Source: Pseudoips prasinana (Eukaryota > Arthropoda > Insecta > Lepidoptera > Nolidae). From it: DNA of 64,000 bases. Position 1 is the first letter of the stretch. Each line of letters begins with the position of its first letter. A program made the position numbers and the translations under genes. Below the pieces are notes generated by a model, which searched no databases, was not told where the DNA came from, and was given only the letters and a program-made list of their open reading frames with translations. The stretch lies in NCBI GenBank assembly GCA_951640165.1, contig OX621261.1:868001-932000 (forward strand), given 5' to 3'. This document shows, piece after piece, positions 1 through 8,583 of this stretch.

Positions 1-2053
1 CGTCCGCAAATAATGTCATTGGGTGTTTTGTTACTTTGGTTATGTCATTAATATAAATTAGAAAAAATAAGGGCCCTAATATACTTCCTTGGGGTACACC
101 ATAATATATATACCTTTGATTAGATGTATACGTTTTTTCTGACTTTGAACTGACACAAACCTTTTTAACTTGCGTTATGTGTTTCCTATCGGTTAAATAT
201 GACTCTAGAAGTTTTAGTGCATTACCTCTAACACCATATCGTTCTAGCTTGTTTACCAGTCTATTCCTATCTACATAGTCGAATGCCTTACTCATATCCA
301 TAAACAATGCCGCTACAGGCTTTCGATTATCGATACTCGTAATTACAGTCTTAAATAGTTTAAGAATGGCCATATTAATATTTTTATTCCTCCTGAAGCC
401 GTATTGTTCCTCAGCAAGTATATTGTTTTGTTCAAAGAATGAAAGCAGGTAGTTATATATTACTTTTTCTATAATTTTGGAAAATATTGGTAACAGAGCA
501 ATAGGCCTATAATTTCCGGGGTTCTCCTTGTTGCCTTTCTTATGAAGAGGCTTAATGATAGACAGTTTAAGTTTATCGGGAAACACACCAGCCTCTAAAC
601 ATAAGTTTATGATGTAGCTTAGTACTGGGGCGATAATGATTGCCACTGATTTTATTGTGCCAGTAGTAATATCATCGTAGCCTGTGCTTTTAGTGTTCTT
701 CAGAGATTTGATTATGGTGACAATATCTGATGGAGTAGTGGGTTTCAGAAATATGGAGTCACAGTTTGAGTCAAATTTTATATCATTAGTCACATTTATG
801 GAAGATTTATATTCAATTTCGTCAATAAAATAATTATTGAATGTTTCTGCAATATTTTTTTGGTCACTTACAATTTTATTATTAAGAATAATTTGCCGTA
901 TTCCTTCCGATGGTTCATTGCTTTTGTGTTTATTAATTATTTGCCATGTAGCTTTACTCCTATTTGTAGCAGTATTTATATAGTTGGAATTTTGTGACTT
1001 CTGTGTTAAATTAATTATAGTTTTTAACCTTTTGGAGTAATTTTTAAATAATGTTTTATTATGGGACGAAGGGGATTTACGGAATTTCCATAGCATTTGT
1101 CGTTTCCGTTTGCAGCAAAGCCTAATTCCTGAACTAATCCATGTTGGTCTTTTTAAGGCGTACAATTTTATTTTTTTAAGTGGAAAGCAAAGGTCATAGA
1201 AAAGCTTAAAAACGTCATGAAATTGATTGAAAATGTCATTAGGATCATTGCAATTATAAATATTATTAAATGTCAAATTAAGTAAGCAATTCTGGAATTT
1301 GAGAATATTTTCATTCGAATAGTCACGTTTAAATGTAAACCAGTAAGGTAGTATACATGTTTTTTTAACAGGGCATTGTATAAGTTGAGCAGTGTGATCA
1401 GACATTGCTAGTTCAACGATTTCACATTTACTGCCCTTGATATTGTGGATAATATTGTCAATGCAGGTACCACTGCATAATCGAGTTGGTGTACGTACCC
1501 CCAGTTTCATATTGTAATTGGATAACAAGTATTCAAAGTTACGCGAGTTATAATTTTCTTTTAAAATATCTATGTTAAAGTCGCCGCACACAATAGCCTT
1601 CCTTTTACGCTTCATACAAATTTCATTCAAAATGTTATCTAAATTTTTTAGGAACATATTTATGGAATCCCTATCATATTTCGGAGGACGATACACGCAT
1701 ATTATTACCAAAGGGTGTTCTAGGAGTTCTATTGCACAGCATTCTATGCAATTTTGTATGCACAGTTTTTCTATGTCTAGCTTTCGACCTTTGAGTGTGT
1801 TTTTCAGCAATATACAGCAGCCTCCATGTCTGTTGTCCCTGGCATAGTAAGTGTGAAGAGTGTAATTTTGAATGTAGAAATTAAAATAGTCACCTTGTTT
1901 CATGTTAGTCTCAGTAATGCACACAATATCCACTGATTTTCCTTGTACCACAAAATCATGTAAGTGTAAACTTAAAAGGTCCGATTTGTTTACCAAACCA
2001 TTTATATTTTGATGTAAGACAAAAATACGTTTATACACGAAAAATATTATCAT
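1..2053 (-). CDS. LINE ORF2: endonuclease-reverse transcriptase, partial
   Basis: This would nick target DNA and copy the element RNA by target-primed reverse transcription. I translated the minus strand from the ATG at 2053. The frame appears open to the window edge, about 684 codons, with no stop noticed. An N-terminal LHQNINGL begins the endonuclease. It is followed by ITET, VCGDFNID and a MSDHTAQL metal/catalytic motif. The RT part shows NYRPIALLPIFSK, MDMSKAFDYVD and YGVPQGSILGP. The window cuts it inside the YxDD-equivalent block, at the residues FAD. The start lies 117 bases after the ORF1 stop. The C-terminal RT thumb is outside the window, so intactness of the whole gene is unknown. 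Confidence 0.85.
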   Translation of the reverse strand, partial: MIIFFVYKRIFVLHQNINGLVNKSDLLSLHLHDFVVQGKSVDIVCITETNMKQGDYFNFYIQNYTLHTYYARDNRHGGCCILLKNTLKGRKLDIEKLCIQNCIECCAIELLEHPLVIICVYRPPKYDRDSINMFLKNLDNILNEICMKRKRKAIVCGDFNIDILKENYNSRNFEYLLSNYNMKLGVRTPTRLCSGTCIDNIIHNIKGSKCEIVELAMSDHTAQLIQCPVKKTCILPYWFTFKRDYSNENILKFQNCLLNLTFNNIYNCNDPNDIFNQFHDVFKLFYDLCFPLKKIKLYALKRPTWISSGIRLCCKRKRQMLWKFRKSPSSHNKTLFKNYSKRLKTIINLTQKSQNSNYINTATNRSKATWQIINKHKSNEPSEGIRQIILNNKIVSDQKNIAETFNNYFIDEIEYKSSINVTNDIKFDSNCDSIFLKPTTPSDIVTIIKSLKNTKSTGYDDITTGTIKSVAIIIAPVLSYIINLCLEAGVFPDKLKLSIIKPLHKKGNKENPGNYRPIALLPIFSKIIEKVIYNYLLSFFEQNNILAEEQYGFRRNKNINMAILKLFKTVITSIDNRKPVAALFMDMSKAFDYVDRNRLVNKLERYGVRGNALKLLESYLTDRKHITQVKKVCVSSKSEKTYTSNQRYIYYGVPQGSILGPLFFLIYINDITKVTKHPMTLFAD

Positions 2054-2170
2054 ATGAATTATTTGAAAGCAATTCAGGTACATTCATATCGCTATGTTGG
2101 TTGGTATTGCATTTTAGCAGCGGTTTAAAATAATCTAATATTGTTTTTTGTTGATACAATTTACACATTT

Positions 2171-3271
2171 CTACCGGTTTTTTGATAATATTAGTTTCAA
2201 ATGTTTTTTTATATTACCAAAAAATGTTTGTTTATATTTTAGATAGTCAATTTCAATGTTCAGTTTAAAAGCTAGTTTTTTCAAATATACATAATTATTT
2301 TGCCAAGGGCTATAAAATGCATTTAAATTAATGTACTTACAGTTAGAATAGTAGTCAGACAACAACTTTATGCGTTGATTTAACATTTTTTCATTTAAAT
2401 ACCTATTACACACGACACTGAGCACAAAAATCTGTTTACATATTTTCATATTATTAAGTGCTATACATAATTCATTATACAAGTGTGCTGGATTTTTATC
2501 ATATGTTCCAACAGATAGAATGACTATATCATTCTCATTGAGCGACCTGAATAGGTTTAAGTTACCACATACAATTTGTGAGCAAGTTGCTCCTGGCTTA
2601 ACAAGTGCCGAAACCGTGTAACAATCATTCCATTGATTTTGTCTACTTTTTATAAGAAATTGTGATAACCCTCGAACTTGCTCATCGCCAAGAATTATGA
2701 TCCTAGGTTTATTTGATCCCTGCGAGACGTCTGCTGCGTCATAATAATCATTTTTTGTAGGAAGCGAGCTTTGATGATTTTCATTGCATCCTTTGTTGGT
2801 ATTTGAACTCAATGGCAGCATTTTTGATGTTATTTGAGTAAATGTCGAGTCAGACTCCTTAAATCCGATGTCGCTATCATCTCTTTCGAAGTCTATAGTT
2901 TTCCTACATTTCTTCTTATTCCTTTTTTTGCGAGAAGAATTATTATTGGTAGTACTTTGAGGAGTGCTAGTACATATTGCTTTAAGACAAGTAATTTTTT
3001 TCTGTTGCTCCTGTGTAATTGTTTTTAATGAGGTGTTTTCTAATAATAATTCATCTATTTGTTGGTGAGCGCTGTCGAGCTCGTTATTCAATGATTGTAT
3101 ATGTTCTTTTAAGTTTTCTATGTATTCACTTTCGAAATTAGTGTTTTGCTCCGGAAGACTATCTGCTATCGATCCATTTGAGGTAGACGATGAATTACTT
3201 ATACAAAGTTGTTCGCACGATACAGTTTTTAAATTTTTGTTGCGAACTGTTACATTGTTCAAATTTTCCAT
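2171..3271 (-). CDS. LINE ORF1: coiled-coil protein with SGNH-esterase-like domain
   Basis: 366 residues from an ATG at 3271. ORF1 proteins of this kind bind element RNA and assemble the ribonucleoprotein particle. Residues about 50-95 form a heptad-rich coiled coil (IENLKEHIQSLNNELDSAHQ). A Ser/Asn and Lys/Arg-rich linker (SRKKRNKKKCRK) follows. From about residue 190 comes a domain resembling the SGNH/GDSL fold known from CR1-type ORF1s: IIILGDEQVRG for block I and LSVGTYD further on. The nucleophile Ser expected after GD is Glu here, and the block III Asn is Tyr, so hydrolase activity is doubtful. No zinc knuckle is visible. The family assignment is by pattern only. Confidence 0.75.
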   Translation of the reverse strand: MENLNNVTVRNKNLKTVSCEQLCISNSSSTSNGSIADSLPEQNTNFESEYIENLKEHIQSLNNELDSAHQQIDELLLENTSLKTITQEQQKKITCLKAICTSTPQSTTNNNSSRKKRNKKKCRKTIDFERDDSDIGFKESDSTFTQITSKMLPLSSNTNKGCNENHQSSLPTKNDYYDAADVSQGSNKPRIIILGDEQVRGLSQFLIKSRQNQWNDCYTVSALVKPGATCSQIVCGNLNLFRSLNENDIVILSVGTYDKNPAHLYNELCIALNNMKICKQIFVLSVVCNRYLNEKMLNQRIKLLSDYYSNCKYINLNAFYSPWQNNYVYLKKLAFKLNIEIDYLKYKQTFFGNIKKHLKLILSKNR

Positions 3272-3297
3272 GTTGCAGTAATTACTAATTATATATT

Positions 3298-3390
3298 ACA
3301 AAAAGACTGCAGATGCGTAGACTCGAACCGTCGACCACACGAAGCTTCTGCAATTAGGTTGACTCCGCCACCGCTATGCTACGATGCTCG
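3298..3390 (-). ncRNA. tRNA-like block upstream of LINE ORF1
   Basis: Read on the minus strand this stretch contains TAGCATAGCGGTGG, which fits a tRNA A box. About 50 bases later GGTTCGAGTCT matches a B box at 10 of 11 positions, and a T5 run follows within 20 bases, as at a polymerase III terminator. It ends about 30 bases before the ORF1 ATG. It could be an internal promoter in the 5' UTR, a tRNA-derived SINE joined to the LINE, or a tRNA-like target. I cannot fold a convincing complete cloverleaf by eye. Confidence 0.5.
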
Positions 3391-4020
3391 ATACGTATAG
3401 TGATGAAATAGAACTTCTAGCTTTAGGACCTTATGCATTCAGGAACTTAGGTATTTATCGTCGTATTTCTTGCGATTTTGTTACCTTAAAAGGTAATGGT
3501 TTGCGTTCACTGCTTTTATTGGTCGATTGTCGTTTGGGCGGTGACTATTCTTATCTATGCGGTGACTCACAAATTGTGTTGTATTTCGGTTATTGATTTA
3601 TTATTGTTTTAAAGTTGTTTTATTTATTGAGAGCCTATGTAATTGTTTATTATTGATGAGTTTATTATTATTTTACGTATTTAATTGACATATTTAACAT
3701 TCTTATAAACTGTGCACTAATGTTTTATTTATTTATTAACAGATAGGTTATTTAGAACAATTGTGATAGTCCCTATATTTATTTACATATTTTTTTATCA
3801 ATCCGTGTTTATATCACTGTATTGTATCACTGAATAGGTGTTACCTATTTTTATTTTATTTTTGTTTTAGTTATACATTATCACTGTAATGTTTTCGTAA
3901 TATTTATTTATATAACGTTTGTGTTCTTGGTATCACTTTCACATAACGATTACATTGTTTAATTGTATACACTTGACAAAACACAATAAATATATCTTAA
4001 ACTATTTTAAAAATAATTTA
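3391..4020. other. AT-rich stretch without recognised genes
   Basis: No coding pattern or repeat that I can name. A 70-codon open frame at 3384-3596 has no recognisable features and is treated as chance. Confidence 0.5.
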
Positions 4021-5392
4021 GTACAGAGAGCGCCTTGTAAAACGATGCGAGTCGCTCGGTGTCGCGCGCATCACTCATGAATAATATAACAGAATGTTTC
4101 AAGCATAGCAAGTACTTTTTATATGCCGACGATCTTAAAATCGCCCGAGCAATACAATCACCCTCTGATGCCATTTTACTACAAGAAGACCTTGATAGAC
4201 TTGAACGGTGGTGTGATAATCATGACATGACATTGAACATAGACAAATGCTACCATATTAAGTTTCACAGAAATGCTTCAGTACTAGCAACCAAATACCT
4301 GATTGCGGGCCATGAGCTGAAAAAAGTTAGTGAAGTTCGGGATCTTGGTATAATCTTTGACGAGAAATTGAAATTCAATATACACATAGATCAAATGACG
4401 ACCAAAACATTTAAAACCCTGGGTTTTGTTTTAAGAAATTGCCGAAACTTCACAAGACCCTCCACTAAATTATTACTATACAACTCACTGGTCCGAAGTA
4501 ACACCGAATACTGCTGTAACATATGGAACCCATTGTACGATATATACAATAAAAATATTGAGAAAATACAAAAAAGATTTCTTTGGCACCTATGCTACAG
4601 CTGTAATCTGGCTAAAAAACTGCCAAGTTACTCCGATCAAGTTAGGTATTTTAAGATGACTTCTCTGGAAGACCGAAGAAGATTGCTCGATCACATATTT
4701 CTATTCAGACTTTTTAATGGCGAAATAGACTGTCCGGACCTAGTCTCTGAACTTAATATAAATGCTCCATATAAAAATCCCAGGTTCAAAAGTTACAAAC
4801 TGTTCCACATAAAACCTTATAAAACTAACTTAGGAAAAAACCACCCACTCAAAAGGCTCCCGACTCAGTATAATAATGACGCAAAAATTGTTCTTTCGAC
4901 ATACTCTCTGACACACTTAGCCAATTTAAGGAAAAGATTGTGACTTACCAACTTGCATAAGACTTTTCTCTCATATTATATTATTTCACAATACAATTAA
5001 ATTCAATGTTTTTTGTTTTCATGTAATTATGCGATTATTTTTGGTATTTAATCCTTCCACTATTATTTTATTGTATGTTATTTTTATATATATAGCTTTT
5101 AATGTTATTAATTGTATATGTTGTGTAGTTTAATATTTGTTCGTATTCTGCTTTTCATGTTACTTTTTGTCTCGTTTCAATGTTTATTGTTTATGGCTTG
5201 TTTTTGTAATTAGTGCAAGTTTTTAATTAATTTATTGTAATTAACTTCAATAATGTAAAATTTTAATGCTGTGGTTGTCTTTAAGTGTTGCAGCACTATT
5301 ATTTTTAAGTATGTATGTGTCTTATAACTGCATGAGTGTATGTAACGTTGACGATCCTTAAATAAATACATAAAATAAAATAAATAAAAGAG
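4021..5392 (+). mobile_element. 5'-truncated Jockey-superfamily LINE with TAAA-type tail
   Basis: Holds the C-terminal third of a reverse transcriptase (4059-4943), then about 420 bases of AT-rich 3' UTR. It ends in a short repeat of AAATA/TAAA units at 5358-5392, which is the usual 3' terminus of such elements. The 5' truncation is typical of target-primed insertion. Confidence 0.75.
4059..4943 (+). pseudogene. LINE reverse transcriptase, C-terminal part
   Basis: 294 codons that start inside the RT palm. YFLYADDLKI is the YxDD catalytic block. LNIDKCYHIKFHR and DLGIIFDEKLKFNIHI are the following conserved RT blocks, and the thumb region contains SNTEYCCNIWNP. Endonuclease and RT fingers are missing. 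The open frame begins at a GTG; the first ATG is at 4077. Neither start is meaningful, because this is the truncated remainder of a larger ORF2. The frame itself is unbroken, so truncation is the main damage. Confidence 0.8.
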
Positions 5393-6045
5393 GATATTGG
5401 AAATTACAGACCCATATCCCTGATTCAAAATGTGTTTAAGTGTTTTTGCGAAAGTCATACTGAACAGAATATCGAACACTGTTGACGAAAAGCAACCCGT
5501 GGAACAGGCAGGGTCAAGTCAGGACAACATTAGCACCATCGATCACAATTTAGCTAGCCTTCATAGATTATTCAGAACCCTTCGACAGCCTTAAACATAC
5601 GTTTGTATGGAAAAGACTTTTGGAGCAGGGAGTACAGTATGCTTACGTAAACGTCATCAAAAAGATCTACAGCGAGAGTAAAGCTATATTATCCCCCAGA
5701 GTTGGATTCTCTGGGGGAAATTAACTCCAACAAAACAAAAACTTGAATGCGTTGAAGAATACGTATATCTGGGTCAGATCATATCTCTAAGCGAAAAAAG
5801 TAATAAAAAGCAAGTAACTCGGCATCAAGACCAAGAAAACCATTTGATACATGCATTCTTCCTTGTAACACATGTGGCTTTAAAACCTGAGCTTTGACAA
5901 AACTCAAAGGGAAAAACTTTCAAAATGTCAACGTGCCATGAAAAGGAACATACTGGGGCTTAAGTCAAAAGATCGTAATGTAGATATCAGACGCAAAACT
6001 AAAGTCACAGACATCCCAATGATGTGCTTTAGACGTATATTTTAC
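5393..6045 (+). pseudogene. RTE-like reverse transcriptase remnant
   Basis: Joining frames by eye gives RT pieces of the RTE/BovB type. There is NYRPISL at 5402, then an EQAGSSQDNISTIDH-like stretch, LKHTFVWKRLLEQGVQYAY, and further on ECVEEYVYLGQI and RAMKRNILGLKSKDR. The central palm with the catalytic Asp pair is absent, and there are several frameshifts and stops. It starts directly after the tail of the preceding LINE. It is not functional. The RTE assignment rests on the YVYLGQ and MKRxxLG patterns. Confidence 0.65.
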
Positions 6046-6155
6046 AATTAAATGACGCGATTCACTCTGCAAGCTTACAACCAAAGGGGCACCTATTTTA
6101 TTTTATTTTTGTGTTATCTATGTATGATTACTATTTTTTGTGATATTTTCCGATA
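6046..6155. other. AT-rich spacer
   Basis: Short AT-rich sequence between the RTE remnant and the SINE-A fragment. Nothing recognised. Confidence 0.4.
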
Positions 6156-6290
6156 TTTTAAATATAATAAATAATAATAATATCCTGGGACATTATTTAC
6201 ACACGGCCACTTGATCCAAAACTAAGCAGAGCTTGTACTATGGAAACCAGATAATTTATATATTACATATACTATACTACTTTACGGCCA
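6156..6290 (-). mobile_element. SINE-A, 3' body fragment
   Basis: Matches the 3' half of the SINE at 49823-50112: a TAA-rich tail, then CTGGGACATTATT, CACACGG, CTTGTACTATGGAAACCAG and an AT-rich link. The tRNA-derived head is missing, so the copy is truncated. Confidence 0.65.
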
Positions 6291-6547
6291 ATTCGCAGAT
6301 GCGGTTTCACCTAGAACGGACTATTTATATTTTAAGCTTTTTTTTATATGAGTTTTTGTTATTGGATCAATCCGTTGTTATCTCCGTCCTGGTAAATGAT
6401 AAATGGCTGTTCTTTCATTCTTGCTATTACAATGCTCACTGCTTTCATACCAAATTTGCACACACCGTCCCGTGGCTTAAAATCCTAGAAAAGCCAACCT
6501 ATTGTCATAGATCTCTTCATGGCAACCGACGCCTTAACACGCTCTCA
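6291..6547. other. No recognised feature
   Basis: AT-rich, with an open frame of weak composition running through it. I see no domain and no repeat copy elsewhere in the window. Confidence 0.35.
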
Positions 6548-6560
6548 GAGGCAAGAAACC

Positions 6561-6744
6561 TCTTTTTTTTTTTTCGGGGTGGAAAATCCTGCATGGATTT
6601 CCTCCGCCTTGGGGGAGGCGGAGGGGTCTGTCAGACTCCTACTGACTATAAACCACCCCGGTATTCCATCTTACACCTGCGCCGGGGGTCGCGGGAACGA
6701 ATGATACTTCCGCAACCCCCAGCTGGTGCTGGCCCATGCCTGCG
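6561..6744 (-). mobile_element. GC-rich retrosequence with poly(A) and 13-bp target duplication
   Basis: The plus strand begins with a T run (6563-6574), which is a poly(A) tail when read on the minus strand. The GC-rich body contains CCTCCGCCTTGGGGGAGGC. The insert is flanked by GAGGCAAGAAACC at 6548-6560 and again at 6745-6757, a perfect 13-bp target duplication. It resembles short GC-rich LINE 3' ends and SINEs common in moths, but the parent element is not identified. Confidence 0.75.
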
Positions 6745-6799
6745 GAGGCAAGAAACCCCTAACCGAACCAGACATAATAAATGCTTAGGAAACGCAAAG

Positions 6800-6882
6800 A
6801 GTGTTCGATGTGGGGGTCGAATCGCGACCTCTACGGTACAAATGCCCAACCGGCTTACACTCTGGTCACACACAATTGTAAT
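6800..6882 (-). mobile_element. tRNA-like SINE head remnant
   Basis: On the minus strand, GTAAGCCGGTTGGGC is A-box-like and GCGATTCGACCCCC is B-box-like about 35 bases later. The GC-rich retrosequence has interrupted the neighbourhood. It is probably a decayed tRNA-derived SINE; it is too diverged for a real tRNA. Confidence 0.4.
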
Positions 6883-6945
6883 AACTGCATCACCTGTTCT
6901 ACATATATCACATGACAACAAAAGTTAGGATAATGAAATACTGAC

Positions 6946-7065
6946 CTTCACTGAGCGCATCTTGATCTTCCAAATCCCAGTCTCCGGATAGAGAGAACTC
7001 CTCTCTCGCACCTTCACTCTCTTTAAGGACCGGTTCCTGCTTCACTTCAGTAGAGCTCGTGCAAG
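6946..7065 (-). CDS. Second copy of ZAD-gene exon 4
   Basis: 120 bases read on the minus strand between an AG acceptor (forward 7066-7067) and the donor GTCAGT (forward 6940-6945). It encodes an acidic segment containing STEVKQEP and SLSGDWDLEDQ. It has the same length, phase and splice sites as the exon at 21889-21770, with about 9 residue differences. It begins with two bases and ends with one base of a split codon, so it could join exon 5 (10844-10629) in frame. It is either a tandem exon of the same gene or part of a duplicated gene fragment. No stop is seen inside it. No function for the segment is recognised. Confidence 0.7.
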
Positions 7066-7136
7066 CTTTAATAATAATAATAATAATTCTAAACACTAAA
7101 TTCAAAGAAAATAAAATCTAAACAATTAGATGTGCA

Positions 7137-7137
<1 letters not shown>

Positions 7138-7201
<64 letters not shown>

Positions 7202-7366
7202 TTGTGTGTGTGTGCGCGCTTTTGTGTGTGTGTGCGCGCTTGTGTGTGTGTGTGCACGTTTGTGTGTGTGTGTGCACGTTTGTGTGTGTGTGTGCACGTT
7301 TGTGTGTGTGTGCGCGTTTGTGTGTGTGTGCGCGTTTGTGTGTTTCTGTGTGTCTGTGAGTGCGTT
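7138..7366 (+). repeat. (TG)n microsatellite grading into an 18-22-bp minisatellite
   Basis: A pure TG run (about 7139-7192) is followed by repeats of TTTGTGTGTGTGTGCACG or its CGCG variant. It gives long open frames of alternating Cys/Val and His/Thr on both strands. These are low-complexity artefacts and not genes. Confidence 0.95.
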
Positions 7367-7401
7367 GCTAGTTTTCAACCTTAATTTATACCCTTAATTT
7401 A

Positions 7402-8221
7402 AAATATCCTTAGGGCTAACCATCGAAATTTCAAAAACTGTGTCACACGACCCTAAGTTTTGCTTGAGTATCTGCTCAGGAGATATAGAAGAACATGAAA
7501 GGGAGTTAATAATTACGATTGGAATATTGGTGGTTTTATCACCGTTTTTGGAGATGGGCACCATGCGTGACCATCTGGTATGAAGGAGATAAATAACTTT
7601 TAAAGGGCCCGTAGGATTGGTGTAGAAACACAGAAACTCTGCTGTAACTCCATCATCACCAGGCACCTTGCTGTTCTTAAGTTGTTTGAGAGCCATTCTA
7701 ATCTCGTACAGACTGACGTCCGGAATGTGTTCGGTGTAGTGCCAGGTAAGTCTTGCATCTGAAGCACCATTATCGACACGTGACTGGGTTCTCATGTACA
7801 GATGTCCGTAGAACTTCTCGATCTATACCATAAACTCAGGTTTAAACATGACGATTCTGTCATGTTTAAACCTGAGTTCATCCTCCGTTTGCAGTTTTGT
7901 CAGTTGGCTCCGTCCAACAGACAGTTCCCTTTCAAAGTCTTTACAGCCTGTGTTCTGCTCGATGGCTACTTTAATACAGTCTGTATTAAATTAGCGCGTA
8001 TAGCGAGTCAAATACTTTGAGATCTGCCTGTTCAGCTGCCGGTATCTGGTAGCATCATCAAAGGAAGTCAAAACCATTTTCCTTTTTTCTTCAATAAGCT
8101 GCAGGGTAAAGTCAGAGATATTTTTGGGTTTTGTTTATACGGCGGGCCCTGAAGATCTTAGACCCAGCCGTATGTACAGCTTCCCTGAGCCGGTCGTGGT
8201 ATGCGTCCACTTCCCCACTGC
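7402..8221 (-). pseudogene. Chimeric LINE debris: CR1-like piece joined to RTE-like piece
   Basis: 7402-7535 is a diverged copy of the 26325-26440 part of the intact LINE in this window, ending in residues like VSPKDILN. From 7536 the sequence is instead of the RTE type: residues LKQLKNSKVPGDDGVTAEF, and after 8120 more of the linker that precedes RT. Two unrelated LINEs have therefore been fused. The open frame of 133 codons at 7795-7394 crosses the join and is fortuitous. No catalytic block survives. Confidence 0.65.
7833..7878. repeat. Perfect 20-bp inverted repeat with 6-base loop
   Basis: Arms AACTCAGGTTTAAACATGAC (7833-7852) and its exact complement (7859-7878) enclose GATTCT. It lies inside the RTE-like debris and probably arose by a fold-back rearrangement. 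Confidence 0.9.
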
Positions 8222-8386
8222 AATAGGTACACTGTAAACTCTCAGACTTCAGACTGATGCTGAAAAATTGTCTTTATACAAAAAAAGTCTCAAAATCACT
8301 TTTAGCTCGACCCCGGATTCGAACCCAGGACCTCGTTGTCTGCGGGTGAACACGCTACCGCTTGACCAACGAGGCTGTCACTGTAA
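8222..8386 (-). mobile_element. SINE-B, truncated copy
   Basis: Minus strand. A tRNA-derived head at about 8386-8305 has A box TTGGTCAAGCGGTAGCG and B box GGGTTCGAATCC. The start of the SINE-B body follows. The rest of the body and the tail seen in the copy at 11258-11645 are missing. Confidence 0.8.
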
Positions 8387-8583
8387 TAGGTAGAATATGG
8401 CTTGTACACAAAATTGTCACCCATATATCTGGTTCTGTAAAATAAAGTGAATATAGTTTATATTCTAAGCGAATTAAATTTCTGAATCCATATGAAGAAG
8501 GAGTGCAAAAGCTTGCTTATATTTTTATATAATAAATTATTTTAATAAAAAAAAACATTACAGAGCCTGATGAACATCTGATT
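8387..8583. other. AT-rich spacer with LINE codons at its right end
   Basis: Mostly unrecognised. The last 20 bases (about 8563-8583) read EPDEHLI in the plus strand. They continue in sense into SERQYGFR after the DNA transposon ends at 9921, so they may be LINE sequence on the near side of that insertion. Confidence 0.45.

Larger units (their letters stand above)
1..3271 (-). mobile_element. CR1/Jockey-superfamily LINE, 3' end beyond the window
   Basis: A non-LTR retrotransposon read on the minus strand. ORF1 is at 3271-2171 and ORF2 runs from 2053 off the left edge, so the end of RT and the 3' UTR are missing. It is the same broad type as the complete element at 54200-59206: coiled-coil plus esterase-like ORF1, then ORF2 with apurinic-type endonuclease and reverse transcriptase. 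A tRNA-like block lies just upstream of ORF1. No target duplication can be judged because the 3' end is absent. Confidence 0.85.
6933..7401. repeat. Segmental duplication, copy 1 (exon plus TG-rich intron)
   Basis: This block matches 21757-22056 from the exon through CAATTAGATGTGCATGCG and the TG repeat to TAGTTTTCAACCTT and CCCTTAATTT. The difference in size lies almost wholly in the TG repeat, which is longer here. Confidence 0.8.

Noticed and set aside
6233..6928. 231-codon open frame
   Set aside because: It crosses a SINE fragment, spacer and a GC-rich retrosequence with its own target duplication, so it cannot be a conserved gene.
7130..7384. Possible CRISPR-like array of short repeats
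   Set aside because: The units are degenerate TG repeats without unique spacers, in a eukaryotic intron.
7089..7397. Long open frames of His/Thr and Cys/Val repeats on both strands
   Set aside because: They are translations of a TG/CA microsatellite and have no independent coding evidence.
8305..8386. Candidate functional tRNA genes at 8305-8386, 11563-11645, 23866-23940 and 50030-50112
   Set aside because: Each is joined to a shared SINE body and tail, so they are SINE heads and not free tRNA genes.
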